DNA from: Aphanothece sacrum FPU1 | Lineage (GTDB): Bacteria; Cyanobacteriota; Cyanobacteriia; Cyanobacteriales; Microcystaceae | Reading direction: 5' to 3' | Length of the DNA stretch: 64,000 nucleotides | Assembly (NCBI RefSeq): GCF_003864295.1 | Contig: NZ_BDQK01000002.1 | Coordinates: 45,298-109,297 of the forward strand | Part shown: positions 32,779-43,096 of the stretch, one piece after another | How the letters are laid out: every line of letters begins with the position of its first letter | Position numbering within the stretch: the stretch's first letter is position 1 | Notes under the pieces: generated by a model | Databases searched by the model: none | The model's input: only the letters and a program-made list of their open reading frames with translations | What the model was told of the DNA's origin: nothing | Made by a program: the position numbers and the translations under genes

Positions 32779-35709
32779 ATGTCTAATCAATCTATTCCTC
32801 CCCAAAATATTGAAGCTGAAGAATCTATTCTAGGTGGTATTTTACTTGATCCTGAAGCAATGGGACGGGTCATAGATTTAATAAGTATAGAAGCTTTTTA
32901 TGTGAAAGCACATCAACAGATTTATGAAGCAGCTTTAAAACTTCATGGTCAAGGACAACCAACGGATTTTTTGACCGTTACATCTAGACTTAATGATGAT
33001 CATTTACTCGAACAAGTAGGAGGGATAGAAAAGTTATCTCAATTATTAGATCGTACCGTATCGGCTGTCAATATTGATCGTTACTCCGCTTTGGTGATGG
33101 ATAAATATTTACGCCGTCAATTAATTGCTGCGGGTCATGAAATTGTAGAGTTAGGTTTTGAAACAACAAAAGAGTTAGAACAGGTCTTAGATGAATCAGA
33201 AAAGAAAATTTTTGGACTAACTCAAAAACGTCCCCAAGAAGGGTTAATTTCTCTTGGTGAAACAGTTATTAAAACCTTTAATCAATTAGAAGAACTTCAT
33301 CAACAAACGGCACTTCCTGGTATTGAAACAGATTTTTATGATTTAGATGCAATGACTAGCGGTTTACAGCGTTCTGATTTAATTATTGTTGCTGGTCGGC
33401 CGTCCATGGGCAAATGTTTAGCAGCTAATTCAGAAATTGTTTTAGCGGATGGCAGTTTAGTAACAATTGAAGAAATTTATCACCGTCGTCAAGCTCAATT
33501 ATTAACTTTAAAGAATGACTGGAAATTTGCTTTAACTGAGCCTTCTAATTTTATAGATGATGGAATTAAACCAGTTTTCCGGGTTACAACTAAATTAGGC
33601 CGTTATATTGAAACAACCTTGACTCATCCTTATTTAACTATTAAGGGATGGCAGCAACTTTCCACACTAAAACCAGGTGATAAAATTGCTATTCCTCGTC
33701 AAATTAATATTTTTGGAACTGAAATAATTCCTGAGTATCAAGTTAAATTATTAGCCTATTTAATAGGGGATGGTTGTTTAACAAAAACTTCTCCACTATT
33801 TACTAATAGAAATCCTTATGGACTGACTGCTATTAGTAAAAACAGTAAAAATACCTTTAGAATTTGGTTACAAGAATTAGATCTTTGGGGTAAAGATGCT
33901 CATCATAAAACGATTCCATCAATTATTTTTAAATTGCAGCGTTCACTATTAGCATTATTTCTGAATCGATTATTTGCTACTGATGGATGGATTTCTGTTC
34001 TCACCAGTGGTCAAGTTCAATTAGGTTATGCTACAGTCAGTGAAAAACTAGCCCATCAAATTCAACATTTTTTACTAAGATTTGGCGTGATTGCTAATCT
34101 AAAAAAACCCTCTCTAAAATATAATAATAATCGTAGACAAGCGTGGCAGCTTGATATTACTGATGCTCAATCAATTAAAACATTTATTGAAGAAATCGGA
34201 ATATTCGGGAAAGAGAAAGCCATTAATTTAGCAAAAGAAGCTTTAATAAATAAACGATATCAAACTAATTGTGATCTTATTCCTATAGAAATATGGGAAC
34301 AAATAGCCTTAGCTAAAGGCCATGAAACTTGGACAAGTTTAGGAAAAAGAGCAGGAATTAAAAACTATAGTAATCTTCATGTTGGTAAGCGAGCATTATC
34401 ACGAAATAGACTCTTTCAGTTAGCTTTAGCTTTAGATAATTTATCATTACAACAACTAGCAACCAGTGAAGTTTATTGGGATAAAATTGTCTCAATTGAA
34501 TATATTGGTGAACAACAAGTGTACGATTTAACAATTCCTGAAAATCATAATTTTGTTGCTAATGATATTTGTGTTCATAACACGGCTTTTGGATTAGGAA
34601 TTGCTATTAATATTGCTAAACAAAAAAATCTACCTGTTGCTATTTTTAGTTTAGAAATGTCTGCCGAACAATTATCCATGAGATTATTAGCAGCAGAAGC
34701 AGGGATTGAAGGTAATCGGTTACGTTCTGGCAGGTTTGTTCAAAATGAATATGATAAATTGATGATTGCTTTAGGAAATTTATCAAGTTTACCTATTTAT
34801 ATTGATGATGCAGCTAATATAACAATGATGCAAATTCGCTCTCAAGTTCGGCGTTTACAAGCAGAAAAAAAGGGAGAGTTAGGATTAGTTTTAATTGATT
34901 ATTTACAATTAATGGAGGGAGGTGGAGATAATCGAGTTCAAGAATTATCAAAAATTACTCGTTCTCTTAAAGGTTTGGCCAGAGAAGTTAATGCACCGGT
35001 GATTGCTTTATCTCAGTTAAGTCGTGCGGTTGAGTCTAGAAATAATAAACGACCGATGATGTCAGATTTGAGAGAAAGTGGTTGTTTAATCGGTGATAGT
35101 TTAATTGAATTAGCAGATATTAGAAAAAAAGTTCCCATCAGAGATTTAGTCGGAAAATCTGGATTCAAGATTTTAGCGTTAAATGAGTCAACAATGAAGC
35201 GAGAAAAAGCTATTGTTACTAAGGCATTTTGCACAGGAATTAAACCTACTTTTTGCTTAAAAACTAGCTTAGGAAGAACAATTAGTGCAACAGCTAATCA
35301 TAAATTTTTAACCATTCGAGGTTGGAAAAGGTTAGATGAGTTAAACATTAAAGAATCTATTGCTTTACCTCGATTTTCATGTAGTTCATCTTTAGCTGAT
35401 AGTGATATTTATTGGGATGAGATTGTGTCAATCGAACCTGATGAAGAAGCAGAGGTTTATGATTTAACAGTTGATAAATTTCATAATTTTATTGCTAATA
35501 ATATAGTCGTTCATAATAGTATTGAACAAGATGCTGATTTAATTATGATGTTATATCGGGATGAATATTATAATCCTGATACAGTAGATAGAGGAATTGC
35601 TGAAATTCTTATTACTAAACATAGAAATGGGCCAACAGGAACAGTTAAGCTATTATTTCAACCGGAATTAACGAAATTTCTCAATATGCAAAGAAGCAGT
35701 AATTATTAA
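32779..35709 (+). CDS. dnaB: Replicative DNA helicase DnaB containing two inteins
   Basis: 976 aa precursor. Removing the two inteins leaves a 442-aa DnaB of normal size: N-terminal primase-binding domain (~1-105, IPPQNIEAEESILGGILLD), linker, and RecA-like motor with Walker A GRPSMGK/T, IFSLEMSAEQL, and LVLIDYLQLM. It unwinds the fork as a hexamer. Intein 1 splits Walker A, intein 2 sits in RESG/SIEQDAD, so no active helicase forms until both splice. ATG 32779, 24 bases after sucD. Confidence 0.96.
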   Translation: MSNQSIPPQNIEAEESILGGILLDPEAMGRVIDLISIEAFYVKAHQQIYEAALKLHGQGQPTDFLTVTSRLNDDHLLEQVGGIEKLSQLLDRTVSAVNIDRYSALVMDKYLRRQLIAAGHEIVELGFETTKELEQVLDESEKKIFGLTQKRPQEGLISLGETVIKTFNQLEELHQQTALPGIETDFYDLDAMTSGLQRSDLIIVAGRPSMGKCLAANSEIVLADGSLVTIEEIYHRRQAQLLTLKNDWKFALTEPSNFIDDGIKPVFRVTTKLGRYIETTLTHPYLTIKGWQQLSTLKPGDKIAIPRQINIFGTEIIPEYQVKLLAYLIGDGCLTKTSPLFTNRNPYGLTAISKNSKNTFRIWLQELDLWGKDAHHKTIPSIIFKLQRSLLALFLNRLFATDGWISVLTSGQVQLGYATVSEKLAHQIQHFLLRFGVIANLKKPSLKYNNNRRQAWQLDITDAQSIKTFIEEIGIFGKEKAINLAKEALINKRYQTNCDLIPIEIWEQIALAKGHETWTSLGKRAGIKNYSNLHVGKRALSRNRLFQLALALDNLSLQQLATSEVYWDKIVSIEYIGEQQVYDLTIPENHNFVANDICVHNTAFGLGIAINIAKQKNLPVAIFSLEMSAEQLSMRLLAAEAGIEGNRLRSGRFVQNEYDKLMIALGNLSSLPIYIDDAANITMMQIRSQVRRLQAEKKGELGLVLIDYLQLMEGGGDNRVQELSKITRSLKGLAREVNAPVIALSQLSRAVESRNNKRPMMSDLRESGCLIGDSLIELADIRKKVPIRDLVGKSGFKILALNESTMKREKAIVTKAFCTGIKPTFCLKTSLGRTISATANHKFLTIRGWKRLDELNIKESIALPRFSCSSSLADSDIYWDEIVSIEPDEEAEVYDLTVDKFHNFIANNIVVHNSIEQDADLIMMLYRDEYYNPDTVDRGIAEILITKHRNGPTGTVKLLFQPELTKFLNMQRSSNY
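33415..34581 (+). other. Intein 1 of DnaB (Walker A site, with LAGLIDADG endonuclease)
   Basis: 389 residues (213-601). It starts with Cys (CLAANSEIVLADGS), has the block B TLTHPYL, LAGLIDADG-type motifs (LLAYLIGDGCL and LFATDGWISV) and ends HNFVANDICVHN followed by Thr. The endonuclease looks intact, so this is a full homing intein, inserted exactly in the P-loop between Lys and Thr. Confidence 0.95.
35083..35517 (+). other. Intein 2 of DnaB (mini-intein)
   Basis: 145 residues (769-913). It starts CLIGDSLIELAD, has TANHKFLT as block B and ends HNFIANNIVVHN followed by Ser. No endonuclease domain remains, so it can splice but not home. The site, between DLRESG and SIEQDAD, is a known DnaB intein position. 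Confidence 0.95.
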
Positions 35710-37299
35710 ATGATGCTATTAACTAACTTTAAAAATCCTTTCTATAAATTAATTCTGCTTATCCTGATTATTGGTATTTTTCTTCGTTTTATTAATTTAG
35801 ATAAAAAAATTTATTGGCATGATGAAATTTATACAAGTTTACATATAACAGGATACTTGAGTAATGAGTGGAAATCTAAATTATTTAATGGTCAGATAAT
35901 AGGAATCAATGATTTACAATATTATCTCCATATTAATCCTCAAAAAACATTAAATGATACCTTAAATGTTTTAGCTATTGATGACCCTCATCATCCCCCA
36001 TTATACTATATCTTAGTAAGATATTGGCGACACTTATTCGGTGATTCTATCATCGTTATTAGAAGCTTTTCTACGGTGATGAGTTTATTCGTTTTTCCTG
36101 CTATTTATTGGTTTTGTTGGGAACTCTTTCAAAATTCAATAATTGGGTTAATCACAATCGCTTTAGTTGCTATTTCACCTTTTTATATTCTTTATGCTCA
36201 AGAAGCGCGAGAATATGCTTTATGGACTGTAATTATTCTTATCTCTAATTCCTGGTTATTAAAAGCAATAAAAGTAACACAAAACCATCATAATATTGAA
36301 CCTAAAATTATTAGATGTTGGTTAATATATTCAGGGTTAAATGCTATTAGTTTATACATTTCTTTTGTTAGTGTATTTATTATCATTCCTCAGACTATAT
36401 ATACAATAATCCTAGAAAATTTCAGACTAACTAAAATAACCATTTTACAAGGAATCTCAATTTTAATATCTGTGATTTTATTTATTCCTTGGATAGTTGT
36501 ATTTATTTGTAATTATGAACAATATCAACGGAGTACGAGTTGGACTAAATTGAAAATACCTTCTTGGGAAATATTGAAAATATTTGCTTTAAATATTACT
36601 CGTATTTTTTTTGCTATTGATCAAGAGTTTGAAACATTATTAAATTATTTATCAGTAATAATTTGCTTAATATTAGTCGGATATGCAATCTTTTTTCTGA
36701 TCAAAAATACTTCTATAATGTGTTGGGGATTAATTCTATGTTTAATTATTACTCCCATTGTCTTATTAGTTCTTCCAGATTTAATTATAGGAGGAATACG
36801 TTCCCTTTCACCTCGCTATCTTATCCCTTGTTTTATTGCGATTGATATTTCTATTGCTTATTTATTAGGAAGTAAATTAATTGATAAAAATACTAAAAAC
36901 ATCAAAATTTGGTCAATTATAATAGCAATTATTATCTCTGGTGGTATGATTTCTTCTGCAGTTAATTCTCAAAATGATACTGCTTGGACTAAGGTAATTA
37001 GTTATAGTTTACCTGAAGTTGCGCGTATTATTAATAAAACCCAATCTCCTCTGTTAATTAGTGATGGAAACGGTTATAATTCAGGTAACATTATGTCTTT
37101 AAGTTATTTACTTAATCCTGATGTTAAGCTTCAATTACTCTCAAACACAAAAGATTATCAACTTCCCCCAGGGTTTAAGCATATCTTTTTATTGAGTCCT
37201 TCGGATGAATTTAGACTACAATTAGAAAAACAAAAAGGTTTAAAAGCTAATTTTGTCTTTCAAGATATTCATCTTAATCTTTGGGAAATTGAGCATTAA
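35710..37299 (+). CDS. GT39/ArnT-like membrane glycosyltransferase
   Basis: 529 aa with about ten membrane helices and a soluble C-terminus. The first loop has HDEIYTSLH with the acidic pair expected for the catalytic Asp of lipid-linked sugar transferases of the PMT/ArnT superfamily, then DPHHPPLYYILVRYWRHLFG, and later AQEAREYALW. It would move a sugar from a polyprenyl-phosphate donor to a periplasmic acceptor. The gene begins directly after the dnaB stop, so they share a transcript. Confidence 0.75.
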   Translation: MMLLTNFKNPFYKLILLILIIGIFLRFINLDKKIYWHDEIYTSLHITGYLSNEWKSKLFNGQIIGINDLQYYLHINPQKTLNDTLNVLAIDDPHHPPLYYILVRYWRHLFGDSIIVIRSFSTVMSLFVFPAIYWFCWELFQNSIIGLITIALVAISPFYILYAQEAREYALWTVIILISNSWLLKAIKVTQNHHNIEPKIIRCWLIYSGLNAISLYISFVSVFIIIPQTIYTIILENFRLTKITILQGISILISVILFIPWIVVFICNYEQYQRSTSWTKLKIPSWEILKIFALNITRIFFAIDQEFETLLNYLSVIICLILVGYAIFFLIKNTSIMCWGLILCLIITPIVLLVLPDLIIGGIRSLSPRYLIPCFIAIDISIAYLLGSKLIDKNTKNIKIWSIIIAIIISGGMISSAVNSQNDTAWTKVISYSLPEVARIINKTQSPLLISDGNGYNSGNIMSLSYLLNPDVKLQLLSNTKDYQLPPGFKHIFLLSPSDEFRLQLEKQKGLKANFVFQDIHLNLWEIEH

Positions 37300-37321
37300 T
37301 TTAATTAACGTCTACCATTAA

Positions 37322-39637
37322 TTATTGATTTAGCATAGTAAGTCCGGTAGAAGCAGAAACGCTATATTTATAACTAAAAAGGGCTGCAATAATTTGCCCT
37401 AATGCGATTCCGCCATCATTAGGAGGAACTTTTTGATGCCAAATGGGAGTAAAATTTTCTTGTCTTAAACGAATAATACTCCGTTCTGTTAAATATTTAT
37501 TTTGCCAACAACCTCCGGTTAATACTACATTTTTTTGACCGATTTTGTGTGCTATTTTAACGATAATTTCTACCAAAGTATTATGAAATTTAGCAGCAAT
37601 TTCTGCATGAGTAACCTGATTTGCAATATCGTCTAAAATTCCTCTTATAATTAATTCCCAATCAATAATTAAGGGAAAATTTGAACCCACTATTTTATAA
37701 TTATAAATACTATCTGTTTTAGTTTGGGCCATGGCATATTCTAATCCCATGGCCCCTTGTCCTTCAAAACTGACTTGTTGACAGATTCCCAATAAAGCAG
37801 CGACTCCATCAAATAATCGCCCCACACTTGAAGTTAATGGGGCATTCAAATTACGAGATAACATTTGCTCAACTAAAGTTAATTCTTGCGGAGAAAATGT
37901 TGCGAATAAAGGTAATTTATCTGATATTTTTAATGAGCCAAATAATTCATAAATAAGTCCTAAAGCAATTTTTCTAAGGTCTTTAACTGCTTGATTTCCT
38001 CCAGGTAATTTAAAATGTCTAAAATGAGCAATTCTTTGATAATTATCAGTAGTTACTAAAAGAAATTCCCCACCCCAAATAGTACCATCATCTCCGTATC
38101 CTGTGCCATCCCAAGCTACTCCCAATACAGGCAGATTGACTTGATTTTCTGCCATACAAGATAGAACATGAGCATAATGATGTTGTACCTTAACTAACGG
38201 TAAATTTTGACTATTAGCGAACTGACTAGAAAGATAATCAGGATGAGTATCACAAGCAATTATTTCCGGTTTAAACTCATAAATATCTGTTAAACTTTCC
38301 ATAACTTGATAAAAAGATTGTAAGGCTTCTTTGGTTCCTAAATCTCCTATATGTTGACTGATAAAAACTTGATTATTTTGTAAAATAGCAACGGTATTTT
38401 TTAAATGTCCACCTACTGCCAAAATAGATTGATTACAGGGCAATTTATCACTAATTTTAAGAGGAAAAGGTGCATATCCTCTAGCACGACGGATACTCAT
38501 TTCTCTGTCCCCCATTACTCTAACTACGGAATCATCAACAGGGCGAATAATTGGGCGATTATGGACTAAAAATAAATCAGCAATATGGCCTAATCTTTGT
38601 AATGCTTCTTCATTATCAATACAAATAGGTTCATCAGCAATATTTCCACTCGTAGCGATTACTGGAACTCCCAAATCTTTGAGTAATAAATGATGTAAAG
38701 GTGTTCCTGGTAACATAACTCCTAAATAGGGATTATTCGGAGCAATAGATTCCCATAAATCATTGGTTTCTTTTTTCTTTTTTAGTAAAACAATTGGATT
38801 TTCAGGAGAGGTTAATAGTTGTTCTTCCAAGTAACTAACCTCACAATCATTTTTAATTAATTCTAATGAAGGGTACATCAAAGCAAATGGTTTATGAGGA
38901 CGGACTTTACGTTGTCTTAATTGATTAATTGCTGTTAAATTATTAGCATCTACAATTAAATGAAATCCTCCTAATCCTTTAATCGCTATAATTTTACCAT
39001 CTTTAATAGCATTTACTGTATTTTTTAACGCTTCATTTTTAATGCCTAATACGCTTCTTTTTTTATCCCATAATGCTAATTGAGGGCCACAAGATGGACA
39101 AGCATTAGGTTGAGCATGAAATCGTCTATCAAAAGGGTTTTGATATTCATTTTCACACTGAGAACAGAGGCTAAAATGTTTCATCGTTGTGTGAAGACGA
39201 TCATAGGGTAAAGCTTTAATAATTGTATAACGGGGGCCGCAATTTGTACAATTAGTAAAAGGATAATAATAACGTCGATTATGAGGAGCGAAAATATCTT
39301 TTAAACAATCAGAACAAGTGGCTAAATCTGGTAAAATAATAACCGTTTTTTCTCCACTAATACTATGACGAATTTCAAAAGTTGTATATCCGAGATAGTC
39401 TAACCAAGTTTTTTCAAGGCTTTGAATTTGCGATCGCGGCGGTTTTTCTAAGGTAATACGAGTTAAAAAAGTGTCAAGTATTGCTGGTTTTCCTTCTACT
39501 TCAATGAATACTCCAGAAGCAGAATTATTGACCCATCCGACTAACTGTAATTCGGTAGCAAGTCGATAGATAAAGGGACGAAATCCGACTCCTTGGACGG
39601 CTCCTTTAATGATTAATTTTAAACGCTTTTTGGTCAT
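37322..39637 (-). CDS. hypF: Carbamoyltransferase HypF
   Basis: 771 aa, full length. It makes the thiocarbamate on HypE that becomes the CN ligand of the NiFe hydrogenase centre. Domains: acylphosphatase (~1-90, VQGVGFRPFIYRLA), two zinc fingers (CSDCLKDIF...CTNCGPR and CSQCENEY...CPSCGP), YrdC-like (~200-385, KRRKVRPHKPFALMYPS, TSGN), and Kae1-like (~400-765, ACDTHPDYLSSQFA, VQHHYAHVLSCMAEN, WDGTGYGDDGTIWGGE). Convergent with the GT39 gene. 17 bases downstream of the DUF1400 hydrolase gene. Confidence 0.96.
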   Translation of the reverse strand: MTKKRLKLIIKGAVQGVGFRPFIYRLATELQLVGWVNNSASGVFIEVEGKPAILDTFLTRITLEKPPRSQIQSLEKTWLDYLGYTTFEIRHSISGEKTVIILPDLATCSDCLKDIFAPHNRRYYYPFTNCTNCGPRYTIIKALPYDRLHTTMKHFSLCSQCENEYQNPFDRRFHAQPNACPSCGPQLALWDKKRSVLGIKNEALKNTVNAIKDGKIIAIKGLGGFHLIVDANNLTAINQLRQRKVRPHKPFALMYPSLELIKNDCEVSYLEEQLLTSPENPIVLLKKKKETNDLWESIAPNNPYLGVMLPGTPLHHLLLKDLGVPVIATSGNIADEPICIDNEEALQRLGHIADLFLVHNRPIIRPVDDSVVRVMGDREMSIRRARGYAPFPLKISDKLPCNQSILAVGGHLKNTVAILQNNQVFISQHIGDLGTKEALQSFYQVMESLTDIYEFKPEIIACDTHPDYLSSQFANSQNLPLVKVQHHYAHVLSCMAENQVNLPVLGVAWDGTGYGDDGTIWGGEFLLVTTDNYQRIAHFRHFKLPGGNQAVKDLRKIALGLIYELFGSLKISDKLPLFATFSPQELTLVEQMLSRNLNAPLTSSVGRLFDGVAALLGICQQVSFEGQGAMGLEYAMAQTKTDSIYNYKIVGSNFPLIIDWELIIRGILDDIANQVTHAEIAAKFHNTLVEIIVKIAHKIGQKNVVLTGGCWQNKYLTERSIIRLRQENFTPIWHQKVPPNDGGIALGQIIAALFSYKYSVSASTGLTMLNQ

Positions 39638-39653
39638 TTTTATTGATATTTAT

Positions 39654-41306
39654 TTAGGGTTGAATTGAATAATTTTCAGCAATAAACTTTTGAATTAATT
39701 GACTTAAAGCTTCCGAAGAGTATTGACTAATAAGATAAGCTTTAAATGGTTCTTTTTGACTCAAATATGTAGTATAAGATGCTTGAAGATAAGGACGATA
39801 ATCGGAATTTTTACTAATATAATTTTCAAAAAAAGCTAACATTAAAGCATTACTATATTGATAAAGTAATTCAGGATTAGGAAGAGTAAGATTAGAGATA
39901 GATTCAATTATATTAGTCATTCCTGCATCTAAGTTAGAAAAATCAAGGTGAGCTTGTCCTTCTACTAATAATAAATATTTATCAGGTGTTCTTAACCAAG
40001 GAAAAGAACGAATTTGTTCAAAAATAGCAGGAGTAGCAGCATCATAATTTCCTGCTCCAATAAAAACAGGAATTTTAATCTGACTTAAACCTTGAGAACC
40101 AAAAATACTACTATTAACTGGATTCGCTGCAAAAATTGCTTTGACTCGTTCATCTCTAAAATTATAAGATTTTTTTTCTAATTTTAAAGCTCGACATTGA
40201 AGCAATAAGGATAGATTTAGATAACTAAATTTTTTGTTACATTCTCGTTCTAAATTTTCAAAATGAAGGGTAGCACCAGCTAACGCTAAAGCGGTATAAC
40301 CCCCTAAAGAATGACCTAATACTCCTACATTTTTCAGATCAAGTTTACCTTTAAATTCTGTTTGATTTCGTCGTTCTAATTCATCAATAACATAACTAAT
40401 ATCTTGAGGACGATCCTTAAATTCATTAATATCAAAAATCTCCCCAGTATACCCACCTAAAAGGTCTTGAATTTTTTGATAATCACTACCAGGATGTTGA
40501 GGAATAACAACAACATAACCATAAGAAGTTAGATATTCTGCGTGTTTATAAAAATCTTCAGGACGAGATGCTAAACCATGAGACATAATAATTACAGGTG
40601 TTTTTTCTTGTCTCCATTTTTTAGGTTTATAAAGATCAACATAAAAGCGACGGTTACGATTTTTATCAGTTAATAACCATCTTTTTTTAGGAGCGATTCC
40701 TAAAGTACCTGGTTGCCGTAAATCACGTAAATTAGAAAAATTAACAGGTTTTTCTTTTTTGGCTTCTATTGTTGACAATTGAGCAATTTCAACAGAAAAT
40801 AATTGAGTAGCTTTAACAACAATTTTTATAGCGTCAGATAAAGCGAAGGTTTGTTCTAAGTCTATTTGTAGATTGGTTGGTAGTTTACGCAAAACATTAA
40901 TTAGGGTTAAACCTTCTGGTTCAAATGCAGCTTGTACTAAAGCTCCTCTTAACGCATATTTTCCATTTCTTCCTCCTTGAATTTTCATAAATTTACCGAA
41001 ATTAGTTAGAATTTCTTCCCCGATTTGTGTCTTTAGAAATCGGGATAATTGTACAGGATTAATTTTATGAGGTTGAAATAAAGCTTCTCTAAACTTATTT
41101 TTTTCAGATTCATTAAGCCCACCTATATTAAAATAAAATTCTAGATTTTTGTCAACAATTCCTGTTTGAGCAAATTTTTCTAAAGAACTAATTCTGACAG
41201 ATAAATTTAAGCCGCCATAGATTAAATATACTTGTTCTGCTGCCAGAATAGGAAAAGCAGTTAAAACCGTGAAAAAGGTAGCAATAATTAAGGAAAGAAA
41301 CCGCAT
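39654..41306 (-). CDS. DUF1400 alpha/beta hydrolase, secreted
   Basis: About 550 aa from ATG 41306, which starts a clean signal peptide (MRFLSLIIATFFTVLTAFPILAAEQ); ATG 41333 would add nine residues. Residues ~30-160 are the DUF1400 domain typical of cyanobacterial hydrolases. The hydrolase fold follows with IIMSHGLASRPEDF, nucleophile VGVLGHSLGGYTAL, an acid after IPVFIGAGNYDAATP and His in LVEGQAHLDF. Likely a periplasmic esterase or lipase; the substrate is unknown. hypF lies 17 bases downstream. Confidence 0.85.
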   Translation of the reverse strand: MRFLSLIIATFFTVLTAFPILAAEQVYLIYGGLNLSVRISSLEKFAQTGIVDKNLEFYFNIGGLNESEKNKFREALFQPHKINPVQLSRFLKTQIGEEILTNFGKFMKIQGGRNGKYALRGALVQAAFEPEGLTLINVLRKLPTNLQIDLEQTFALSDAIKIVVKATQLFSVEIAQLSTIEAKKEKPVNFSNLRDLRQPGTLGIAPKKRWLLTDKNRNRRFYVDLYKPKKWRQEKTPVIIMSHGLASRPEDFYKHAEYLTSYGYVVVIPQHPGSDYQKIQDLLGGYTGEIFDINEFKDRPQDISYVIDELERRNQTEFKGKLDLKNVGVLGHSLGGYTALALAGATLHFENLERECNKKFSYLNLSLLLQCRALKLEKKSYNFRDERVKAIFAANPVNSSIFGSQGLSQIKIPVFIGAGNYDAATPAIFEQIRSFPWLRTPDKYLLLVEGQAHLDFSNLDAGMTNIIESISNLTLPNPELLYQYSNALMLAFFENYISKNSDYRPYLQASYTTYLSQKEPFKAYLISQYSSEALSQLIQKFIAENYSIQP

Positions 41307-41404
41307 CGAATTAAAATTATCAACAAAAATCATAGCTAAATAGATAATTATGTCAAGGGTTAAAATTTCGTCTATGATAGCAAAATAATCACTTTTCTTT
41401 AATT

Positions 41405-41593
41405 ATGCTCTTCCTGATGTCTAAAAAATCATCTTACTGGTTTTTCGGGTTACTACTAATGTTTATGGTCATCCTGACAACCTACTATTTTAAAGCAGGA
41501 ATGATGGGGTTGACTGTCTTTATTTTAGCTTATTTAACCAAAGGAATGCGACGTAGGAAAATTAAAAGTCACATTGCATCAAATGATCTATAA
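41405..41593 (+). CDS. Small membrane protein
   Basis: 62 aa with one or two membrane helices (YWFFGLLLMFMVILTTYYF and MMGLTVFILAYL) and a basic tail (TKGMRRRKIKSH) that would stay inside. No family recognised. Divergent from the DUF1400 gene. Composition and tail look real but evidence is limited; ATG 41405 or 41417. Confidence 0.5.
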   Translation: MLFLMSKKSSYWFFGLLLMFMVILTTYYFKAGMMGLTVFILAYLTKGMRRRKIKSHIASNDL

Positions 41594-41614
41594 AAAAGTT
41601 AGCTAATTTAAGGT

Positions 41615-42298
41615 TTAATTTAAAAGACGAAAAGAATCAAAAAAGCTGAGAATATTGGCAGAAATTGTCTCAGTATTCTTTTGTCCAGCCGCTAGAATGT
41701 AAATTCTTTGGTTGATCAAATAAAGATGAAAACTAATCAATTCATTATTCTGTTTCATTGTTAATTCCTTGCCAAAATATTGTTGCCACGTAATATTATT
41801 TTCTGTCAATAAAGTAAACTTTGTTTCTTGAATAATACCATTTTTTATGGATAATAGTAATTGATTAGGATCACCTAATTGACTCGGATTCAATGGTTCA
41901 GAATAAGCAGCTACAAAGCGATAAATTTGGGGTTGAGTAGCGAATACTTCAAAAGATAATTCACTGGTTCCTAAATTAAGTTTAACTGTTTCTTGACTTT
42001 GAATTCCTTGGGGCATCCAGACAGAAAAACCTCCATCCCTAAAGAGATATTTTTGCCAGATTAGTTGTCCTTGATCAATGGTTAAAAGTTGGGAAGGATG
42101 TTCAACTGTTGTTGATGGTTGTTGTTGGTCTTGTTGTAGTCTTTGGATTTCCTGATCCATGATCATTTGTCCATCCCTAAAAAACGTAGGACGATCTAAT
42201 CTTCCTTGAGCAAAACTAGGATTAATCGGTTGTAATATTAGACTAATTAATATTATGATAAACTTTGGATCAACCTTCATATAATTAATGGACTTCAT
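41615..42298 (-). CDS. Secreted hypothetical protein
   Basis: 227 aa. N-terminal signal peptide (FIIILISLILQPINPSFAQG) then a Gln-rich stretch and a globular domain beginning YLFRDGGFSVWMPQGI, continuing ELSFEVFATQPQIYRFVAAYSE, and ending NILSFFDSFRLLN. The pattern of a covered beta-sheet with a final SFRL is common in cyanobacterial exported proteins of unknown role. It follows the GUN4-like gene by 14 bases, likely same transcript. Confidence 0.75.
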   Translation of the reverse strand: MKSINYMKVDPKFIIILISLILQPINPSFAQGRLDRPTFFRDGQMIMDQEIQRLQQDQQQPSTTVEHPSQLLTIDQGQLIWQKYLFRDGGFSVWMPQGIQSQETVKLNLGTSELSFEVFATQPQIYRFVAAYSEPLNPSQLGDPNQLLLSIKNGIIQETKFTLLTENNITWQQYFGKELTMKQNNELISFHLYLINQRIYILAAGQKNTETISANILSFFDSFRLLN

Positions 42299-42312
42299 AG
42301 GGATATTTTTAA

Positions 42313-42897
42313 TTAAGATATGTCACAATTAATCAATCTGATAAAACAAAAAGTTGCCATCTTAAAACCATAGGGAGACTTCCACCAAATCGCAGGAAAA
42401 CAACCCACCGGAGCGGATAAGCTAAAATCCCAGTTATCATAGTTATTACCTTGCCATTTTCCCTCTTTTCGCCAACCAACCTGATCGCCATATTTTTCTA
42501 GAACCTGAGTATTTTGCGCCCTGAGAGTATCTAGACTACCACCTACTTCTTGATAAATGGTTAATTGTTTACTAAAACCAAAGCGATTATCACTATAATC
42601 TTGCCAAAGACGATCAATTACTTTTAAAATATTACAAGGAAATTTTGTCATATCATCTGGGGTTAAATCATCTCGACTTTTGTTCACTGCATCGAGAATA
42701 ACAACAGTAGTTTCTAGATCTGCTTCCTTAAATTTTCCTGCCATTAATAAACTTTGTAATTTACCATATCGATCCAAATCAGATACGAGTTTCAGCTTTT
42801 CTTCTAAATAAGTCACACGGTTATTCAGAGATTGTAATTGACCGAGAATTTCTGTCCATTGAGTGTTATTATCGATTTCGGGTAAGGGTTCAGACAT
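42313..42897 (-). CDS. GUN4-domain protein
   Basis: 194 aa. A short coiled-coil leader (~10-45, LGQLQSLNNRVTYLEEKLKLV) precedes a GUN4-like core with LQSLLMAGKFKEADLETTVVILDA, PCNILKVIDRLWQDYSDNRFGFSKQLTIYQ, YGDQVGWRKEGKW, and a Trp-rich C-terminus (NWDFSLSAPVGCFPAIWWKSP). True GUN4 binds porphyrins and activates Mg-chelatase; many cyanobacterial paralogues sense tetrapyrroles or have unknown roles. This one has no kinase domain attached. Unlinked to chlorophyll genes here. Confidence 0.85.
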   Translation of the reverse strand: MSEPLPEIDNNTQWTEILGQLQSLNNRVTYLEEKLKLVSDLDRYGKLQSLLMAGKFKEADLETTVVILDAVNKSRDDLTPDDMTKFPCNILKVIDRLWQDYSDNRFGFSKQLTIYQEVGGSLDTLRAQNTQVLEKYGDQVGWRKEGKWQGNNYDNWDFSLSAPVGCFPAIWWKSPYGFKMATFCFIRLINCDIS

Positions 42898-43096
42898 AAT
42901 TAAATTTGTGTCGCCAATTAATGGTATCTTGGGAAAGTTTAGACAAATCTCAGGAAAAATTCAGCTATCCTCGTTTTAATATTCTTATATTCGCGGAAGT
43001 GGAGATTTTTCCTAAAAGAGGTACTATTACCCTGTCTAGTGTTTTATACTGCTCATTATCTTAGTTTACACAATTTTGGCATCTGTTACCTACTTT

